Position numbers and translations under genes: made by a program
Notes under the pieces: generated by a model
Database searches by the model: none
What the model was told of the DNA's origin: nothing
Seen by the model: only the letters and a program-made list of their open reading frames with translations
Shown here: piece by piece, positions 1 to 8,193 of the stretch
Position numbering within the stretch: the first letter of the stretch is position 1
How the letters are laid out: every line of letters starts with the position of its first letter
Source: Frigidibacter sp.
GTDB lineage: Bacteria > Pseudomonadota > Alphaproteobacteria > Rhodobacterales > Rhodobacteraceae
Assembly: GCF_030695035.1 (NCBI RefSeq)
Contig: NZ_JAUYTT010000025.1
Location: 1 to 64,000, forward strand
Length of the DNA: 64,000 nt
Direction of reading: 5' to 3'

Positions 1-920
1 ACCAGCGCGGTTCGCCGTTCGTCCAGCACCTGGGTGTAGATCTCGGGGGTCGCAAGGTCGGCATGGCCGAGCATCAGCTGGATCGCCCGAAGGTCGGCGC
101 CTCCTTCCAGCAAATGTGTGGCGAAGGCGTGGCGCAGAACGTGGGGGGTGACTCGGGCGGGGTCGAGGCCGGCGCGCAGGGCGATGTCCTTCAGCAGCGT
201 GAAGAAGCCCTGCCGGGTCAGGTGCCCAGCCTTGCCGCGCGCCGGGAACAGGTGGCGCGAGGGCGGGGTGCGCTTGGCGAGCCGTGCCGCTTCTTCGGCC
301 GCATCGCGCGCCTTCAGCCAGTCCAGCATCGCGGTCCGCGCAGGCCCTGACAGCGGCACCAGCCGTTCCTTGCCGCCCTTGCCGCGCACCAGCAGCATCT
401 TCGGGTCGCCCCGCGCGGCGGAAACGGGCAGCGTGACGAGTTCCGTCACCCGCATCCCCGTCGCATAGAGCAGCTCCATCAGGCAGGTGCTGCGCAGCCG
501 GTCCTCGGGCGTCTTGCCGGTCTCGCGCGCGGCGGTCAGCAGCGCGCCGACCTCGGCTTGTGTCAGCGTGGCAGGCAGCCGCCGGTCCTTGCCGGGGCCG
601 GAGAGGCGGATGGCGGGGTTGTCCTCGCGCCAGCCTTCCTCATGCGCGAAGCGGTACATCTGCCGGATCGAGGCCAGCCGCCGGGCGCGCGTGGCCTTCG
701 ACAGGCCTTCGGCCTCGCAGCGCACGAGGTAATCCTCCACCGCCTCGCGGGGGGCGCCACTGAAATGCAGGCCCCGGTGGGCGAGGAAGGCGGCGAAGTC
801 CTTGAGGTCGCGGCCATAGGCGAGGCGGGTGTTGATGGCCGCGTCATGTTCGGCCGCCTGCGCCTCGAGGAAGGCCGAGATCCACATCTCCATCGGCCGG
901 GCGGCAGAAGGGTGGGTCAC
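1..920 (-). CDS. xerD: Tyrosine site-specific recombinase XerD (3' end beyond window)
   Basis: XerC/XerD-type recombinases resolve chromosome dimers at dif with FtsK. The reading frame runs off the left edge, so only the last residues are missing. An N-terminal SAM-like core-binding domain (about residues 10-95) is followed by the catalytic domain, in which all six active-site residues can be read: Arg157 (ATGMRVTEL), Lys181 (RGKGGKE), His260 and Arg263 (PHVLRHAF), His286 (LGHADLAT) and the Tyr295 nucleophile (EIYTQV). The start is a GTG overlapping the stop of the upstream gene as GTGA, so the two are probably translationally coupled. The position beside aroK is typical of Rhodobacterales xerD rather than of a phage integrase. 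XerC is the main alternative. Confidence 0.9.
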   Translation of the reverse strand, partial: MTHPSAARPMEMWISAFLEAQAAEHDAAINTRLAYGRDLKDFAAFLAHRGLHFSGAPREAVEDYLVRCEAEGLSKATRARRLASIRQMYRFAHEEGWREDNPAIRLSGPGKDRRLPATLTQAEVGALLTAARETGKTPEDRLRSTCLMELLYATGMRVTELVTLPVSAARGDPKMLLVRGKGGKERLVPLSGPARTAMLDWLKARDAAEEAARLAKRTPPSRHLFPARGKAGHLTRQGFFTLLKDIALRAGLDPARVTPHVLRHAFATHLLEGGADLRAIQLMLGHADLATPEIYTQVLDERRTAL

Positions 921-2464
921 CCCCGCCGCTCCAGCAGCATCAACTCCAGCGCGGCGCGGCGGGCGGGGGTTTCGAGCCCTGCCTTGCGCAAAGCGGTCAG
1001 GCCCGAGGTGACGCGGCGCAGATCGCCCCGCGCGCCCTCGGTCACGTCGTCGATGGCCATCAGCAGCGCCTCGCCCAGACGGTTGCCTTCGAAGAGCGGC
1101 GCGTAATCCTCGCTCAGCGGGGCACCTTGCGCAAAGCCGGCTCGGATCGCGGCGCCCATCTGGTCTGGCTGCACGATACGGGTGACGTCGCCCTTCGCGA
1201 GCCCGATCAGGAAGGATTCCACCCCGTCCTGCGGGACGCGGGCGGCGGCGACCGTCTCATAGGCCGGGGACAGAAGGCCAATGCGGAAGGCGAGCTGGCC
1301 GTCGCGGCCCTTCAGCGGCAGCGCCGCAAGTTGCTCGCCATAAAGCTCGGCGAAGGGCACTTCCAGCTCGGCCTGCACCATCTGCTCCCAGGCCGGGCGC
1401 AGCGTCTTGGCGACGGCATCGACACTGCCACTCGCCATCGCGGCCTCCAGCGCCTGCACGGCGGCCACCCGGTCCCAGACCCCGCCCGAGGCGGCGGGGC
1501 CGCGTTCGGTGTAAAGCCCCAGCAGCAAGTTCGGGCCGATGGCGCCGGACCGCGCCAGCCGCTCGCCGGCCTCGATGCGGGTCTTCCAGCCAGAGTTGGA
1601 GCGCAGGTCCGATTGCGCGAAGGCCAGCGGCAGGGTGGTGGTGGACATCGGCTGGCCCACCGCCTCCATCAGCCGCAGCACCAGCGGCGAGGGGCGGGCG
1701 GGCAGCGGCAGATCCTCGGCGCCGTCGGCGAGTTCGGGGTCGAGGAACCGCGCCAGCAGGGTGCCGGTTTCCGCATCGATATGGCCAAGCGCCTCGCCGG
1801 TGGACAGGGTCAGCGCTGCCGCGTTCCAGTCGCCGCCGCGGGCGAGGCAGAAGATCCGCGCCGGGAAGGTCGGGGCCACCTGCGGCGTCGCGCGCATCGT
1901 CTCGCAGGCGCGGTCCTCTTCGCCGATCAGCAGGGCGACGTCGAACCAGCGCCGGAACGGTTCCGGCGTCGGATCGTCGGGCAATTCCAGCAGCGCCAGC
2001 GCCGGGTCGAGCGCGCCGAGGTCCAGCAGCTTGTCGACGCGCGCGAGGAACAGCTGGCCGCTGCCATCGGCATCATGCGGCGGATCCAGCTCCGCCAGCA
2101 GCAGCGCATAGAGCAGCGACTGGATCGCCGGCAGCGTCTCGGCCCGTTCGGCGCGGATGCGGCGGGCAAGGTCCAGCGTCGGCGTCTCGCCCCAGAGGCC
2201 AGTTGGCAACCCCGCCCGCTGCGCCGGCGTCAGGCCAAGTGCATCGAGCGTGGTGCCGCCAAGCGGGGTCACGGTTATGGATTCGGGCGCGGCCCCGGTG
2301 GAGACTGCGGGCTCTTGTCGCGCGGGCGCGGGCAAGGCTACGGGCGTGGCCGCCACCGATTGCGACAGCCAGTCGATCGCCGACATCGGCGCGTCCTGTG
2401 CCGCGGCGGCGCTGCCCAGAAGCGCTGCCAGCCCGGCGGCGAAGATGTGCTTAGCTGCCTGCAT
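917..2464 (-). CDS. Conserved hypothetical periplasmic helical protein
   Basis: I do not recognise a named function. The 515-residue product begins with a Sec signal peptide (hydrophobic stretch FAAGLAALLGSAAAAQ with an AAA-type cleavage site near residue 22), then a Pro/Ala-rich linker and a long, almost entirely alpha-helical body rich in Leu, Ala and Glu that looks like helical repeats of TPR type. Cysteines are very few. Its start ATG lies inside the 3' end of the upstream small membrane-protein gene, and its stop overlaps the GTG of xerD, so these three genes probably form one transcript. A role in envelope organisation is only an inference from export and fold. Confidence 0.75.
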   Translation of the reverse strand: MQAAKHIFAAGLAALLGSAAAAQDAPMSAIDWLSQSVAATPVALPAPARQEPAVSTGAAPESITVTPLGGTTLDALGLTPAQRAGLPTGLWGETPTLDLARRIRAERAETLPAIQSLLYALLLAELDPPHDADGSGQLFLARVDKLLDLGALDPALALLELPDDPTPEPFRRWFDVALLIGEEDRACETMRATPQVAPTFPARIFCLARGGDWNAAALTLSTGEALGHIDAETGTLLARFLDPELADGAEDLPLPARPSPLVLRLMEAVGQPMSTTTLPLAFAQSDLRSNSGWKTRIEAGERLARSGAIGPNLLLGLYTERGPAASGGVWDRVAAVQALEAAMASGSVDAVAKTLRPAWEQMVQAELEVPFAELYGEQLAALPLKGRDGQLAFRIGLLSPAYETVAAARVPQDGVESFLIGLAKGDVTRIVQPDQMGAAIRAGFAQGAPLSEDYAPLFEGNRLGEALLMAIDDVTEGARGDLRRVTSGLTALRKAGLETPARRAALELMLLERRG

Positions 2465-2588
2465 TCAGCTCCACCGGCTTGCGCATTTCGCTTGGCGCGG
2501 GCGTCAGATCGCCCAGATAGGCATAGCCCGTCAGCCCGAGGACCCCAAGCACCGCCAGCACGGCCACCGCCTTCAAAATCCGCCCCAT
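2451..2588 (-). CDS. Small single-pass membrane protein (45 aa)
   Basis: This short gene encodes MGRILKAVAVLAVLGVLG followed by a soluble tail ending ELNAGS. One hydrophobic segment (about residues 6-24) predicts an N-terminal membrane anchor with a short periplasmic tail. The longer upstream reading frame is unlikely to be translated because it is low-complexity and crosses the presumed promoter region. The 3' end overlaps the next gene by 14 nt (AATGCAG), which argues for real coding and coupled translation. Function unknown. It is divergent from aroK, and such short proteins are common in this position in Rhodobacterales. Confidence 0.65.
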   Translation of the reverse strand: MGRILKAVAVLAVLGVLGLTGYAYLGDLTPAPSEMRKPVELNAGS

Positions 2589-2800
2589 ACTGATCTGCCC
2601 TTTTCTTGTTCGCCCCGAGTCTGCCCGCCGCGCCGCGAGGCAGGGCGGCGCAGGGGCACCATCGGTTTTATATATGGCTTTTCCGGGCTGTTCACGCCAT
2701 TCAGGGCGGAAACTTGCCGGGGCCGCGAAATAGCTGCGCAACCGGCGGGAAAGCGCGGGCGCACCGCGGCAAACGGGACAAAACGGGGAAAACACTCGCG

Positions 2801-3346
2801 GTGAAGGCACGGTTGCGCAAGACGGTGGTGCTGGTCGGCATGATGGGCGCGGGCAAGACGGCGGTGGGCAATGCCCTCGCGCGGGCCCTGTCGCTGCCTT
2901 TTCTCGACTCGGACGAAGAGATCGAGCGCGCCGCCAACCGCTCGGTGGCCGAGATTTTCGCCCGCGACGGCGAATCGTTCTTCCGGGACAAGGAATCGCA
3001 GGTGATCCGCCGGCTGCTGGCGGGCAACCCCTGCGTGCTGTCCACCGGCGGCGGGGCGTTCCTGGCGGAAGCCAACCGCAAGGCGATTGCGGAAAAGGGC
3101 GTATCGGTCTGGCTGAAGGCGGATCTGGAGCTGCTGTGGCAGCGGGTGCGGCACAAGCCCTCGCGCCCTTTGCTGCGCACGCCGGACCCCAAGGGCACGC
3201 TGGCCGCGCTGCTGGAGGTGCGGGCCCCGATCTATGCGCTGGCCGATGTGACGGTCGAGGCGCGGGCCGACTATTCCATCGACGAGATGACCGCCAAGGT
3301 GATCGCCGCCCTTGCGGCGCATCCGGGGCTGCTGGACAAGGGATGA
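2801..3346 (+). CDS. aroK: Shikimate kinase AroK
   Basis: Phosphorylates shikimate with ATP in the common aromatic amino-acid pathway. The 181-residue protein is the usual length for AroK and shows the P-loop GMMGAGKT (residues 13-20) followed by LDSDEEIE, the shikimate-binding STGGGAF motif and the lid region RPLLR. I chose the GTG at 2801 because the longer open frame upstream is not conserved-looking and the protein would otherwise carry an untypical 65-residue extension. The stop overlaps the start of aroB (ATGA), an arrangement standard for aroKB operons. Confidence 0.93.
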   Translation: MKARLRKTVVLVGMMGAGKTAVGNALARALSLPFLDSDEEIERAANRSVAEIFARDGESFFRDKESQVIRRLLAGNPCVLSTGGGAFLAEANRKAIAEKGVSVWLKADLELLWQRVRHKPSRPLLRTPDPKGTLAALLEVRAPIYALADVTVEARADYSIDEMTAKVIAALAAHPGLLDKG

Positions 3347-4476
3347 TGCCAATGCCGACCGAAACCGCCGCCGTGCAAACCGTCGCCGTCGATCTGGGCG
3401 CGCGCAGCTATGAGGTGCGCATCGGTGCCGGCCTGCTGGCCCGCGCGGGGGCCGAGATCGCGCCGCTGCTACGCCGCCCGCGTGTGGCCGTGCTGACGGA
3501 TGAAAATGTGGCCGCCCTGCATCTGGACGCCCTGCGCGCCGGGCTGGGGGACATCCACATGACCGCGCTGGCGCTGCCTGCGGGTGAGGGCACCAAGGGC
3601 TGGCCCGAGTTTTCACGCGCGGTCGAATGGCTGCTGGCCGAGAAGGTGGAGCGGCGGGACATCGTCATCGCGCTTGGCGGCGGGGTGATCGGCGATCTGG
3701 CCGGCTTTGCCGCCGCGGTGCTGCGCCGGGGCGTGCGCTTCGTGCAGATCCCGACCTCGCTGCTGGCGCAGGTGGACAGTTCTGTCGGCGGCAAGACCGG
3801 CATCAATTCCCCCCACGGCAAGAACCTGATCGGGGCCTTTCACCAGCCCAGCCTCGTGCTCGCTGATATCGGCCTGCTGGCCACGCTGCCGCCGCGCGAC
3901 TTCCTCGCGGGCTATGGCGAGGTGGTGAAATACGGGTTGCTGGGGGATGCGGTCTTTTTCGACTGGCTGGAGGCGAACGGGCCGGCGCTGGCCGCTGGCG
4001 ATGCCAGCTTGCGCCAATACGCCGTGCATCGGTCGGTGGAGATGAAGGCCGCCATCGTCAGCCGGGATGAGACGGAGGAGGGCGAACGCGCCCTGCTGAA
4101 CCTTGGCCACACCTTCTGCCATGCGCTTGAATCCGCCACCGGCTACGGCGCGCGGCTGCTGCATGGCGAGGGCGTCGCCATCGGCTGCGCGCTGGCCTTC
4201 GAGGTCAGCCAGCGACTTGGCCTGTGCTCGCAAGAGGCGCCGAGCCGGGTGCGCGCGCATCTTCGCGCCATGGGCATGAAGACCGACCTCGCCGATATCG
4301 GGGGCGATCTGCCGGATGCCGACGCGCTGCTGGCGCTGATGGCGCAGGACAAGAAGGTGCAGGACGGCAAGCTGCGCTTCATCCTCGCCCGCGGCATCGG
4401 CGAGGCCTTTGTGGCCGATGGGGTCGATCTGGGCGTGGTGCGAGGGGTGCTGGCCGAGGGGCTGCGCGGGCGTTAA
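3343..4476 (+). CDS. aroB: 3-dehydroquinate synthase AroB
   Basis: Converts DAHP to 3-dehydroquinate using NAD and a divalent metal. The 377-residue product has the NAD-binding stretch GGGVIGDLAGFAAAV, the DSSVGGKTGIN substrate loop, the lysine-bearing GYGEVVKYG segment and the metal-ligand histidines in NLGHTFCHALE and LLHGEGVAIG. Two ATG codons are adjacent at 3343 and 3346; the first overlaps the aroK stop as ATGA and is taken as the start, though MPTETAA nine bases on is possible. It is co-transcribed with aroK and converges on the next gene with only 7 bp between them. Confidence 0.94.
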   Translation: MMPMPTETAAVQTVAVDLGARSYEVRIGAGLLARAGAEIAPLLRRPRVAVLTDENVAALHLDALRAGLGDIHMTALALPAGEGTKGWPEFSRAVEWLLAEKVERRDIVIALGGGVIGDLAGFAAAVLRRGVRFVQIPTSLLAQVDSSVGGKTGINSPHGKNLIGAFHQPSLVLADIGLLATLPPRDFLAGYGEVVKYGLLGDAVFFDWLEANGPALAAGDASLRQYAVHRSVEMKAAIVSRDETEEGERALLNLGHTFCHALESATGYGARLLHGEGVAIGCALAFEVSQRLGLCSQEAPSRVRAHLRAMGMKTDLADIGGDLPDADALLALMAQDKKVQDGKLRFILARGIGEAFVADGVDLGVVRGVLAEGLRGR

Positions 4477-4483
4477 CGCCCCC

Positions 4484-5611
4484 TCACCGCAACGCCTTCG
4501 TCTGGAACAGCTGCACCCCCAGCCCGCCATGCGGCACCGGGGCAGAGGGCGGCGCGAAGGGCAGGCCGGTCGCCTTGGCCAGCGAGGGCTCGCTGGTCAC
4601 CAGCCCCACGCGCCAGCCGGCAAAGCGGGTCAGCAGCGTCTGGCCAAGCGCGGCGTAGAGGCCATAGAGCAGGTTCTTGTTGCCGATCCGGGTGCCATAG
4701 GGCGGGTTGACGATCACCAGGCCGGGCTTGCCTTCGGGCGGCATCAGGTCGCTGATCGCATGGGTGTCGAACTGCACAAGGTCGCTCACGCCCGCCCGTT
4801 CGGCATTGGCGCGGCTCATCTTGATTGCGCCTGCATCCCGGTCCGCGCCGTAGAAGCGCAGGGCGGGGCGGGGGCGGGGGGCGGCACTGCGCATCCGCTC
4901 CCAGGCCAAGGCATCGAAGCTCGCCAGCTGCTCGAACGCGAAATGCCGCGTGCGGCCCGGCAGCAGACCCGCCGCAATCTCGGCCGCCTCGATGACGAAG
5001 GTGCCGGACCCGCACATCGGATCGACCACCGGCTCGGTCCCGCCATACCCGCATTGGCGCAGGAACAGCGCCGCCAGCGTCTCGCGCATCGGGGCCTTGT
5101 TCACCGCTTCCTTGTGGCCGCGCTTGTGCAAGGACTCGCCCGAGGTATCGACGCTGATGGTGCAGAGGTCATCGTCGATCCGCACCTTCAGCTTGAACTC
5201 AGCCTCGGCGGAGATCGCCACCCCCAGCTCCTCGCGCAGCGCCGTCTCGATCCGCTGTGCCGCGGCACCGGCGTGGTAGATGCGGGAGCCCTTGCAGGTC
5301 ACCTCCACCTTCAGCGGCACATCGGGGCGCAGCACGTCGCGCCACGGAAACTTGCGGGCGCGCTTGTCCAGCTGCGCCAGATGCATCGCCCGGAACGCGC
5401 CGATCCGCGCCAGCACCCGGCTTGCGCCGCGGATCTGCAGATTGGCGCGCCAGACCTCGGGCCAGCCGCCCATGATCGTCACGCCGCCGGGCACCGCCAC
5501 GGGGTCCGCGAAGCCCGCCTCGCGGACCTCATCGCACAGCAGCGCCTCCAGCCCCGGCGGGGCGACAAGGAAGATCTCGAAATCGGTGGGGGGCAGGGGT
5601 TCTGGGGTCAT
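4484..5611 (-). CDS. THUMP-domain class I SAM-dependent RNA methyltransferase (RlmL N-terminal/YpsC type)
   Basis: Predicted 23S rRNA (guanine-N2)-methyltransferase of the type fused in E. coli RlmL/RlmKL. The N-terminal half (about residues 45-155) matches a THUMP RNA-binding domain. The C-terminal half is a Rossmann methyltransferase with the SAM motif DPMCGSGTFVIEAA and the catalytic NPPYGTRIG (N-P-P-Y) motif used for exocyclic amine methylation. The start ATG (MTPEPLPPTD) is chosen over a longer in-frame extension that is low-complexity. The gene converges on aroB. Length, about 375 aa, is that of the stand-alone enzymes. The exact modified base is inferred from the family. Confidence 0.85.
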   Translation of the reverse strand: MTPEPLPPTDFEIFLVAPPGLEALLCDEVREAGFADPVAVPGGVTIMGGWPEVWRANLQIRGASRVLARIGAFRAMHLAQLDKRARKFPWRDVLRPDVPLKVEVTCKGSRIYHAGAAAQRIETALREELGVAISAEAEFKLKVRIDDDLCTISVDTSGESLHKRGHKEAVNKAPMRETLAALFLRQCGYGGTEPVVDPMCGSGTFVIEAAEIAAGLLPGRTRHFAFEQLASFDALAWERMRSAAPRPRPALRFYGADRDAGAIKMSRANAERAGVSDLVQFDTHAISDLMPPEGKPGLVIVNPPYGTRIGNKNLLYGLYAALGQTLLTRFAGWRVGLVTSEPSLAKATGLPFAPPSAPVPHGGLGVQLFQTKALR

Positions 5612-5658
5612 TTCGCCCGCATAGCCCGAAACCTGGCCCGCAGCGACCGGAATCGTGA

Positions 5659-5681
5659 GGGGGCGCCGGTGCGGCGCCCCC
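5659..5681 (-). terminator. Hairpin terminator 3' of the methionine cluster
   Basis: Perfect 9-bp stem GGGGGCGCC / GGCGCCCCC with a 5-nt loop, starting 7 nt after the stop codon of the methyltransferase gene. There is no strong U-tract on the minus strand, so it may act as an RNA-stabilising 3' hairpin as well as a terminator. Confidence 0.5.
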
Positions 5682-5687
5682 TCCACC

Positions 5688-6641
5688 TTACCCCCGGCTG
5701 CGCCGGCGCCCGGCGCGGCCTGCGGCTGCGACCTCGGCCGAGGCGGTTGCAAAATCCTGCCCGCCCTTCACCGCCTCCAGCACCCGCGCGAAGCGGATCC
5801 ATTCGGTGCCGTTCGGGTCGTGGTTCATCAGGAAGTTGGCGGCGCGGATCGCCTCCATCTCGACCGAGCGCACCGGGTTCATGATCGCCGAGGTCATCCC
5901 CGCGCCGATCGCCATCGGCAGGAAGGCGGCGTTGATGCCGTGGCGGTTCGGCAGGCCGAAGCTGATGTTCGACGCGCCGCAGGTGGTGTTCACCCCCAGC
6001 TCATCCCGCAGCCGCCGCACCAGTGTGAACACCTGCCGCCCGGCATCGCCAAGCGCGCCGACCGGCATCACCAGCGGATCGACCACGATGTCCTGCGCCG
6101 GGATGCCGAAATCGGCGGCGCGCTGCACGATCTTGCGCGCCACCTCGAACCGCACCTCGGGGTCCATCGAGATGCCGGTATCGTCGTTGGAGATTGCCAC
6201 CACCGGCACGTTGTATTTCTTGACCAGCGGCAGCACCAGTTCCAGCCGGTCTTCCTCGCCGGTGACGGAGTTCAGCAGCGGCCGCCCTTCCGCCGCCGCC
6301 AGCCCAGCCTCCAGCGCGCCGGGGACGGAGCTGTCGATGCACAGCGGAACATCCACCAGCCCCTGCACCAGCCGGATCATCGCCTCCATCAGCGGCGGCT
6401 CCGTCTCATTCGGGTTGGGGTTGGAATTGTAGACGACGCCCGCATTCACATCGAGCACCATCGCCCCGCAGGCCACCTGCTCCAGCGCGTCGCGTTCGAC
6501 GGTGGAGAAGTCGCCGGCCTCGAGTTCGGCGGCGAGTTTCTTGCGGCCAGTGGGGTTGATGCGCTCGCCGATCACGCAGAAGGGTACGTCAAAGCCGATG
6601 GTGACGGTTTTTGTCTTAGATTCAATGGTGGTACGGGTCAT
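5688..6641 (-). CDS. Methyltetrahydrofolate:corrinoid methyltransferase (split MetH pterin domain)
   Basis: The 317-residue product is a TIM-barrel pterin-binding protein like the methyl-THF domain of MetH and AcsE: it starts the domain with FCVIGERINPTGRKK, and has the folate-binding stretches IDSSVPGALEAGL, SNDDTGISMDP and the NTTCGASNISFGLP motif. It carries no homocysteine, B12-binding or activation domain, so it should pass the methyl group of 5-methyl-THF to a separate corrinoid protein. The ATG at 6641 follows AGAGG with suitable spacing; the longer frame overlaps the upstream gene. It lies 2 bp after the MetF-like gene, so the reductase product is its substrate. A role in methionine synthesis is inferred from related Rhodobacterales. 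Confidence 0.82.
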   Translation of the reverse strand: MTRTTIESKTKTVTIGFDVPFCVIGERINPTGRKKLAAELEAGDFSTVERDALEQVACGAMVLDVNAGVVYNSNPNPNETEPPLMEAMIRLVQGLVDVPLCIDSSVPGALEAGLAAAEGRPLLNSVTGEEDRLELVLPLVKKYNVPVVAISNDDTGISMDPEVRFEVARKIVQRAADFGIPAQDIVVDPLVMPVGALGDAGRQVFTLVRRLRDELGVNTTCGASNISFGLPNRHGINAAFLPMAIGAGMTSAIMNPVRSVEMEAIRAANFLMNHDPNGTEWIRFARVLEAVKGGQDFATASAEVAAAGRAGRRRSRG

Positions 6642-6643
6642 TC

Positions 6644-7555
6644 TTAAACCTCTTTCTGAACTGGCGCGCCGCCATTCTGCATCGCCCAATTGGCATTCGT
6701 CTTGATCCCGCCAAGCGGGAAGAAATGCACCGCCTCGATCCCGAAGCCGGGGTTGGCGGCCTTGTGGGCGGCGAGCTCTGTCAGGATCTCGGTCGGCTCG
6801 AAGGGCAGCAGCAGCTTGGTCACGTCGCGGGCGCGGCGTTGCAGGACGCGCAGGCTGGGACCGACGCCGCAGGCGATGGCGAATTTCAGCAGGGTCTGCA
6901 GCTTGGCGGGGCCAGCGATGCCGATATGGATCGGCAGGGCAATGCCCTCGGCGGCAAGGCGGTCGGCCCAGGCGATGACCGGGGCGGCCTCGAAGCAGAA
7001 CTGGGTGACGATGGCCATTTTCGCGTCGGTGCGGTTCGCGAAGTCCTGTTTCCAGCGCAGCGCCTGCATCACCATCCTGTCCGAGCCATCGGGGTCGATG
7101 TCGCGGTTGCCCTCGGGGTGGCCGGCGACGTGGAGGCGGTCGAAGCCCTCGAAGGCGCCGCTCTCCAAGAGCTGCATGGAGCTGTCGAATTCGCCCGCGG
7201 GGGTGTTCACGCCGCCGCCCAGAAGCAGCGCCTGGCGCACATCGGCCTCGCCCTTGTAGCGCGCGGTCCAGTCAGCCAGCGTGGCGGCATCGGGGATGAT
7301 CCGGGCCGGGAAATGCGGCATCGGCTCATAGCCCTCAAGCCGCAGGCGGCGGGCGGTGGCGACCATGTCCTCGATGGGCGTGCCCTCGATATGGGCGATG
7401 TAGACGCGGGTACCGGCGGGCAGCAGGGTGCGGAAGTCCTCAACCCCGGCGGCGGTGCGCGGCATCACCTCGAGCGAGTAGCCCGCGAGGAATGCCTCGA
7501 GTCCCGAGGGTGCGGGGGCAGGCTTGTCGTCGCGGCGGAAGTTCAGCAAAGCCAT
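6644..7555 (-). CDS. Methylenetetrahydrofolate reductase, MetF-like
   Basis: Predicted FAD-dependent enzyme making 5-methyl-THF. The 303-residue protein shows features of a MetF TIM barrel: an early SLEVMPR segment, YIAHIEGTPIEDM, the HPEGNRD folate/flavin region (HVAGHPEGNRDI), TQFCFEA and a GIAGPA segment. It is a divergent, Rhodobacterales-type MetF rather than the enteric form. The ATG at 7555 has a GGAGGG ribosome-binding site; an earlier ATG would overlap the preceding gene. It sits between the small 'virulence factor' gene and the corrinoid methyltransferase gene, all on one strand with short gaps. Confidence 0.82.
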   Translation of the reverse strand: MALLNFRRDDKPAPAPSGLEAFLAGYSLEVMPRTAAGVEDFRTLLPAGTRVYIAHIEGTPIEDMVATARRLRLEGYEPMPHFPARIIPDAATLADWTARYKGEADVRQALLLGGGVNTPAGEFDSSMQLLESGAFEGFDRLHVAGHPEGNRDIDPDGSDRMVMQALRWKQDFANRTDAKMAIVTQFCFEAAPVIAWADRLAAEGIALPIHIGIAGPAKLQTLLKFAIACGVGPSLRVLQRRARDVTKLLLPFEPTEILTELAAHKAANPGFGIEAVHFFPLGGIKTNANWAMQNGGAPVQKEV

Positions 7556-7601
7556 GCGCAAGGCCCTCCAGCGGCCGGGTTTTGGGGAGAACGGCGGGGC
7601 G

Positions 7602-7901
7602 TCAGGCCCGGCCGTCATTGGCGATCAGCACGCGCAGCCGCGCGTCATCATATTCGGTGGTGATCCGCGCCAGTTCGGCCTCGGCGGCGGCCTCGTCGGT
7701 TTCGGCCTCCAGCGCATAGGGCTCTGCCTTGCGCCATTCGGCCAAGTAGGCGTCGCTGTCGCGCGCGCCGATCTTCATCGCGCAGCGGTCGATGGCCTGC
7801 TCGAAGCGTTCCGGCAGTGCCCGTTTCACCCCGCGCCGGCCCTTGCCGACGATGATCTGGGCCGGGATGTCGCGCCAGTAGAGGATGGTGATATCGGGCA
7901 T
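7602..7901 (-). CDS. Small 'virulence factor' family protein (PF13769-like) of the methionine cluster
   Basis: A 99-residue soluble protein beginning MPDITILYWRDIPAQIIVGKGR. It resembles the short proteins annotated as 'virulence factor' in Rhodobacterales; the name is historical and says nothing about activity. The YWRDIP and RGVKRALPERFEQAID segments are the recognisable parts, and the C-terminal half is acidic and helical. GAGGAA precedes the chosen ATG. It is the first gene of the three-gene unit with the MetF-like reductase and corrinoid methyltransferase, so an accessory role in cobalamin-dependent methyl transfer is the reasonable inference. Confidence 0.72.
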   Translation of the reverse strand: MPDITILYWRDIPAQIIVGKGRRGVKRALPERFEQAIDRCAMKIGARDSDAYLAEWRKAEPYALEAETDEAAAEAELARITTEYDDARLRVLIANDGRA

Positions 7902-7989
7902 GGGATGATTCCTCGCTGTCTCCTCAATAAGGCGCGAAATGCCCGGTCCGGTGCCGGATTTCGACATTCCGCGAGGGGGCAGCGACAGA

Positions 7990-8083
7990 GGGCGGGGGGC
8001 CAGCCCCCCGCGCCCCCGGCAGGGGAGGGGCGCGCCCCTCCCCTGCACCCCTCCGCGGATATTTGCACCAGAACGAATGGGGG
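7990..8083. repeat. GC-rich palindromic intergenic repeat, copy A
   Basis: G- and C-runs able to fold (GGGGGGCCAGCCCCCC, then GGGGAGGGGCGCGCCCCTCCCC) lead into the core GGATATTTGCACCAGAACGAA. Four other places in the window carry related palindromes with the core CGGGATATTTGGACC (near 32125, 37120, 42645 and 48862). This is a dispersed intergenic element, not a gene. It fills much of the divergent gap between the methionine cluster and ppx. Confidence 0.6.
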
Positions 8084-8193
8084 AGGGTCGCGGGGGGCGG
8101 GCGGCGGCGCACAGGGGGCTCTGCATAGCTGCGCTTGCGCCCGGGCTTGGCTGGCCTTACCTTGGGGATAACTTGAAATCGGAGGGCGTGACG

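Noticed and set aside
1-920. Phage or island integrase
   Set aside because: Context (envelope genes and aroKB) and full-length match to XerD; no tRNA attachment site or other mobile genes nearby.
7902-8193. Cobalamin or SAM riboswitch upstream of the methionine cluster
   Set aside because: I looked for a B12-box-like or SAM-II-like core and found only the GC-rich palindromic repeat. A covariance-model scan would settle it.
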